Source: Symbiodinium sp. CCMP2592 (lineage: Eukaryota > Sar > Dinophyceae > Suessiales > Symbiodiniaceae). Taken from it: DNA of 64,000 nt. The DNA lies in contig CAJNDT010001001.1 of NCBI GenBank assembly GCA_905221615.1, positions 2,109,996-2,173,995 on the forward strand. Direction: 5' to 3'. How positions within the stretch are numbered: position 1 is the stretch's first letter; each line of letters begins with the position of its first letter. The position numbers and the translations under genes are program-made. Under the pieces are notes generated by a model, which was not told where the DNA came from, did not search any database, and saw only the letters and a program-made list of their open reading frames with translations. Shown here in pieces: positions 60,310-64,000 of this stretch.

Positions 60310-60470
60310 TTAAATTTGCACCAAGGGATGTCTCGACAGAAGAGCTCCAGAAACGAAGGGACAATTTCCGGGCCTGCGTGGATCTGATCGATGAGAAGAT
60401 CACGAAAGGCTTGCCGCTGTCGAGCAAAGTTCCGGCGATGGAGCCCAATGCCTGGGAGGCCTGATCCTCA
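60310..60470 (+). CDS. Probable exon of the second gene
   Basis: Frame PRDVSTEELQKRRDNFRACV, then DLIDEKITKGLPLSSKVPAM and EPNAWEA. GC-rich, helical. The acceptor is unclear. Confidence 0.5.
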
Positions 60471-60514
60471 TTTTAGCTGCTTTCAACACTCATGCGGCAC
60501 AGCCGCAGCACCCA

Positions 60515-60700
60515 TTGCAGGTTTTGCTCGACGAGTATCGAGTGGAAGCTGCAGCAGTGGGTTTGGTGATCCGTCCCCGGGACTTCCAAATGGCCGCCGC
60601 TCTGCAGGAGGTGCCGAGCACCCCACTGACTGGGTCTACTCCTTCCGCGAGCAGCACCGGCGACTACTCGCCAAGCCAGACTTTCTACGTTAGGACAGCA
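60515..60700 (+). CDS. Probable exon
   Basis: After CCATTGCAG one frame reads VLLDEYRVEAAAVGLVIRPR, then DFQMAAALQEVPSTPLTGST. Another + frame (DWVYSFREQHRRLLAKPDFL at 60626-60690) is also plausible, so two exons or a frame change may be present. Confidence 0.5.
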
Positions 60701-60734
60701 GGCGGTGCTCGGGGAGTGCTGTCAATCGTGGAGG

Positions 60735-61085
60735 CAAGGACCCCAGTTTTGCAGATCCGTCTCTGTTTGGGACTGTCGAGATTAGGAGTCGTAGTTCTGC
60801 AGCCTGCACCAGAGGTGCCAGACGCTCTCCCGCGAACCTCTGGGTACCAGCTCTTGCTCAGAACCGATGAGGTATGGCCCCTTCTGGATCGCGATCAAAG
60901 CTACCCGAATTGGTATTGCAAACTGAGTTTCGTCTGCAGAGTGTCTTTGGTAGATGTCTGTGGCTTTGCCGGAGCAACCTTATTGCTTCAGATGTTGAAA
61001 ATCTGAGGAAGGACAACCTCACAGCCGACCTGGCCAAGTCTTGGAATGTCGACTTTGCAAGGCATTTGATTCGGCCGGTTGGCTA
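60735..61085 (+). CDS. Probable exon(s)
   Basis: Frame 1 reads DPSFADPSLFGTVEIRSRSS, a TGA near 60870, then LPELVLQTEFRLQSVFGRCL and NLRKDNLTADLAKSWNVDFA and RHLIRPVGYKG. The 3' half looks coding. The TGA suggests a boundary between two exons. Confidence 0.5.
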
Positions 61086-61272
61086 CAAAGGTACGAGATT
61101 GGACTTGGAGGACGAATTACCGAGTGTCAACCTGAGCTTCAATGCAATGTCCTTTCCGGGCTTCTTCTTCACGGATGCTGGGCGGCATAAGTCACTACAG
61201 TTGCCCTTCCCACGTTGTGTGTTGGAGCACAGAATCTTCTTTTCGAGCTGAGCTAGGCTGCCTCCGCTTTGC

Positions 61273-61455
61273 AGATCCGATCCTGCCGACCTGGCCACCA
61301 GAAAGCTTGCCTCAAAGCTTTGGAGATCTTTGTGGCAAGCTTCTGCCCGCAGAACATGAAGATCTTCTTGCTGCCGAAGGTAGAAGCCAGTGTCTCGCAC
61401 GAGAGCTATGTCTGGCAGTCGGAGGTTGTGAATGCTTGCTCCTGTTTCTACTAGG
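61273..61455 (+). CDS. Probable exon
   Basis: After CGCTTTGCAG the frame reads IRSCRPGHQKACLKALEIFV, ASFCPQNMKIFLLPKVEASV and SHESYVWQSEVVNACSCFY to TAG. It has a clear polypyrimidine-AG acceptor. A long antisense frame (267 codons, 61083-61886) covers it but has less natural composition. Confidence 0.55.
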
Positions 61456-61812
61456 TGCGATGCAATTCCACGGCCATGAGTTGAACTTGGTCCAATGGTC
61501 ACGACTCCTGGACTTCTTTGGGTGGACAGCGAAGCCGGGGTTGCCCAAATAATGCTTTTGCTATGCCGGGTCTGTAAAAATGCAACAGGTGGCAGAAGTG
61601 CAAGCTCCTCACTGCCCCCATGCAGCGGCTTCAGACAGGTCGGGTGTCCGTCCCTTTGGATTGTGCCAGCTGTAAAGTGCCTGGCAGGTGTCAAGGTCGC
61701 AATCGCGGTCTGGTTTGTGCTACGGGTCCCGTTCACGAATTTAGCTTGCGAGGACGGGCAAAGCTGAGTAAGCCGAGACAGTAGCAGCACCAATTTCATG
61801 TTCACTTGCACA

Positions 61813-61986
61813 CAGGGACGTGTGCAGACAGCTCGTCTGCAAAAGCGCCTGATCCACCTCTTGTCGCAAGCTGCCGAGCTGCACACGGCGGAGAAGAAAC
61901 TTCCAAGTCTCCCTGGCCCCGAGCAGTCAGACGAGTTTCATCCTATGAAGAAGATGCTCGGAATAATATTAGCCGAATCTGCATAA
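61813..61986 (+). CDS. Probable exon
   Basis: After TTGCACACAG the frame reads GRVQTARLQKRLIHLLSQAA, then ELHTAEKKLPSLPGPEQSDE and FHPMKKMLGIILAESA to TAA. Confidence 0.5.
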   Translation, partial: QGRVQTARLQKRLIHLLSQAAELHTAEKKLPSLPGPEQSDEFHPMKKMLGIILAESA

Positions 61987-62065
61987 GCAGATTCCCAAGG
62001 CTTCTTCAGAGTCCACCTCCAGTCCTCCAGCACGTTTGAATGCCAAGGGATGGAAGGACGACCAG

Positions 62066-62240
62066 ATGTGATGTGAAGGCGAAGAACCTCTTTGCCCTGG
62101 ATAGATTCATGGGGAAGACTACAGGCTTCATGGGCAAGTCGGACGACAAGACCTTGGAGGCATTGGGCATAGGAGATGCACTCCTCTCCCATCAACACCG
62201 GTCCTTGGACTGCTCATGGGCGAAGGCAAGTCAGACTTGT
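62066..62240 (+). CDS. Probable exon
   Basis: Frame VKAKNLFALDRFMGKTTGFM, then GKSDDKTLEALGIGDALLSH. The two MGK-type repeats are noticeable. The right edge is uncertain. Confidence 0.5.
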
Positions 62241-62395
62241 CTACTCAACCTTGCACAAAATGAGCACCTGCAGCATGAACTTAGGTTGTCTTGCGACTTC
62301 TTGTTCCGCTACTGGCAGAAAGGCTTCGAGCAGCTGCAGCAGGAAATTTGTTTCTCAGCGACCTGGTGCCTTTGGGATTTCAAGTTCCATGTCTG

Positions 62396-62573
62396 GGTAG
62401 AATCAGTCGGCAACATCGCAAGGACATGGCACAGCAGAGATTCAAGTCAATCTTGATCATGGCCGATGCTTCTCCCAAGGGGAAGCTGCATGTTTCTCGG
62501 ATGAAGCACATTGAACGCAAGGGTTCATCCAGCATGACCCAAATAAACGATCTTGCCAGCCAGCAATTAAGGT
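62396..62573 (+). CDS. Probable exon with ADASPKG motif
   Basis: Frame RISRQHRKDMAQQRFKSILI, MADASPKGKLHVSRMKHIER and KGSSSMTQINDLASQQLR, ending at AAG/GTGTGG, a possible donor. The D-A-S-P segment after a hydrophobic strand (SILIMADASP) is reminiscent of an acidic active-site strand such as those of RNase H-like folds. This is only a suggestion. Confidence 0.6.
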
Positions 62574-62639
62574 GTGGTCTGCAGTGCTTTTTGCAGGGAG
62601 ATGTGCTGTATTGCCACCATTGCAGCGGCTCTCCTACCT

Positions 62640-63175
62640 TTTGCCGTCGACTGCGAGTGACGAGCTCAAGTTAGGGACAGCTCAACGACTCCATGACGAC
62701 TTTACAAAGAAAGCCGAAGAGCTGAAGCCAGCGGCCAACAAGAAAGTGTTTCATGATGGCATTCAGCATAGACTCATGTCAGTGCTTTGCCAGCCGATTT
62801 GTGCTGACTCCCTGTGTTCCTGCTCCGAAACTGAGGCCACGGGTGCTGAAAGACATCAAGCAGAAGCGGCTTGCAGCTCGAGAGGAGCTGAAGGCAGTCC
62901 TGCACACACTGTCCCTGGCAGGGATGCAGCTGCAAACGCCTGACCATGTGTTGCGGCCAGTGGACTCTTCCAGCGGAGAGGTTCGCCTCTTGAAGGGCAA
63001 CAAGCCTTTCTTGTGGAATCCGAGCACAGGGAATGGCCAGTGGGACTATGTGCGGGACTGCTCCGCTCTCCGACTCGTCGTCAGCCCGGATGAGGGGGGG
63101 CCCCTTTGGAGTGCCTTCCTTTGGTTGTCTTCGAAAGGGCACAAAGTGCAGTTCGTGCGAGACGAATTGCGACTC
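62640..63175 (+). CDS. Probable exons, end of second gene
   Basis: First part (frame 1): ASDELKLGTAQRLHDDFTKK, AEELKPAANKKVFHDGIQHR. Second part, one frame over from about 62772: RFVLTPCVPAPKLRPRVLKD, KQKRLAAREELKAVLHTLSL, VRLLKGNKPFLWNPSTGNGQ, LRLVVSPDEGGPLWSAFLWL, SSKGHKVQFVRDEL. The frame change near 62770 implies a short intron or an indel. The second part is strongly coding. Function unknown. Confidence 0.65.
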
Positions 63176-63239
63176 ATCTGCATCAGAGGCTTTCGATGCA
63201 TGCACCTTTTCATTTCAGTCGCCATGTCTTTCTCTCGCC

Positions 63240-63597
63240 TCATGTATCTGGACTCTGTCCCTTTACCCTCCCTTTCTTTATCTCCTTTCCTGCTTCAATC
63301 GCTCCGTATGTCTCTCTGTCTTCTGTCTGAGTGTCCCTCCCTCCCTCCCTGCCTGCCGGCCTGTCTCTCTGCCGAAACTCGGTTTAATCTAATTTGTGAC
63401 ATGGAAGCAACTTCCAAAATTAGCAAATGGAATACTGTCATCCCGCCAAAACATTTGCTAGCTGGCTCGCTCTGTCTTGCTGTCTCTCTGCCTCTCAGTC
63501 TTTCTCTCTGTCTCTCTCGCTGTCTCTCGCTCTGGCTCTTGCTGTTGCTGTCGCCCTTACTCTTGCTCTTTCTCGCTGTTGCATTCAGTCTACTCCC

Positions 63598-63656
<59 letters not shown>

Positions 63657-63681
63657 TCTTGTCTCTCACTCTCTCTCTCTG

Positions 63682-63723
<42 letters not shown>

Positions 63724-63835
63724 TTCTCGCTCTCTCTCTCATTCTCTGTCTCGCTCGCTCTCTCTCTGTCTCTCTCCCTCTCTTTCTCCCTCTCTATCAC
63801 CGCTCTCTCTATCCGTGTCTCTGCCTCAGCTGCAG
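63240..63835. repeat. (CT)n microsatellite
   Basis: CT-rich from about 63240, nearly pure CT from 63598 to 63835, with GTCTCT and CGCTCT variants. The 377-codon + frame running into it is coding only at its start (see previous entry). Confidence 0.9.
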
Positions 63836-63839
63836 CACA

Positions 63840-64000
63840 CAACTTGCCTAGTCTGGCTTTTCTGTTCTCGCTTTTGTTTCTGTTGAATACAATATCCCTG
63901 GAACCACCCCCTCTGCTTGCCACGTACACTAAGGCACAAATTGCAGAACTGCTTCCTCCGCTTCACGCACTGCTCTCCCGCCGTCCGCCGCATTCTGGAT
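63840..64000. other. Right edge, unassigned
   Basis: After the CT tract, TCGCTTTTGTTTCTGTTG and a GC-rich end (CCGCCGTCCGCCGC). It may begin another exon, but the window stops. Confidence 0.3.

Noticed and set aside
61083..61886. 267-codon minus-strand ORF
   Set aside because: The + strand has acceptor-bounded exons with more natural composition in the same DNA. The minus frame looks like their shadow, although it is long.

Overview
The window looks like nuclear DNA of a protist, most probably a dinoflagellate, with perhaps 70% confidence for the group and none for the species. The supporting evidence is the abundance of degenerate TTTAGGG/CCCTAAA motifs (the plant- and dinoflagellate-type telomere unit), short exons on the + strand with AG acceptors, G/Q/Asp-rich low-complexity proteins, long CT microsatellites, and dozens of short terminal-inverted-repeat (TIR) elements. 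There is no rRNA, no convincing complete tRNA gene, no bacterial-style operon and no telomeric tandem array at either end. No coding segment could be tied to a named gene.

Layout. Positions 1 to about 48.2 kb are repeat-dominated and AT-leaning. Scattered TTTAGGG-like words occur in both orientations, with a second degenerate word related to CCTTAAAGGAAC. About 45 palindromic TIR elements of 80-200 bp fall into at least a dozen families (here A, B, C, D, E/F, G, H, J, K, L and others). Short GC-richer exon-like islands lie between them, nearly all readable on the + strand. The best islands are at 9.24-9.67, 11.74, 13.19, 17.15, 17.76, 18.17, 21.05, 22.35, 23.61, 35.14-35.51, 42.18 and 47.49 kb.

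From about 48.3 kb to the right end the DNA is richer in GC and looks like ordinary split-gene DNA. One multi-exon model, or a few consecutive ones, runs from 48.36 to 57.30 kb. A second runs from about 60.3 to 63.2 kb. Both are on the + strand. A 0.55-kb CT microsatellite and a 117-bp degenerate tandem repeat lie between them, and a second CT tract follows.

Most notable structure. Several TIR elements sit inside open frames. Removing the element and one copy of its target-site duplication (TSD) joins the two sides in one frame: family J at 9430-9540 (TSD TCAA), family C at 35351-35451 (TSD TA), family A at 30931-31031 (10-bp TSD), and with more doubt J at 24856 and H at 33834. The families have different TSD lengths (TA, TAA, 4 bp, 10 bp). 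If the exons are real, DNA transposons of several superfamilies act as intron-like insertions in one locus. A 1071-bp TA-flanked element at 32436-33506 is itself inserted in a family K element and carries two 0.3-kb tandem units built of palindromes and tRNA-like boxes. This was read by eye, without alignment or transcript data, so exon limits are approximate.
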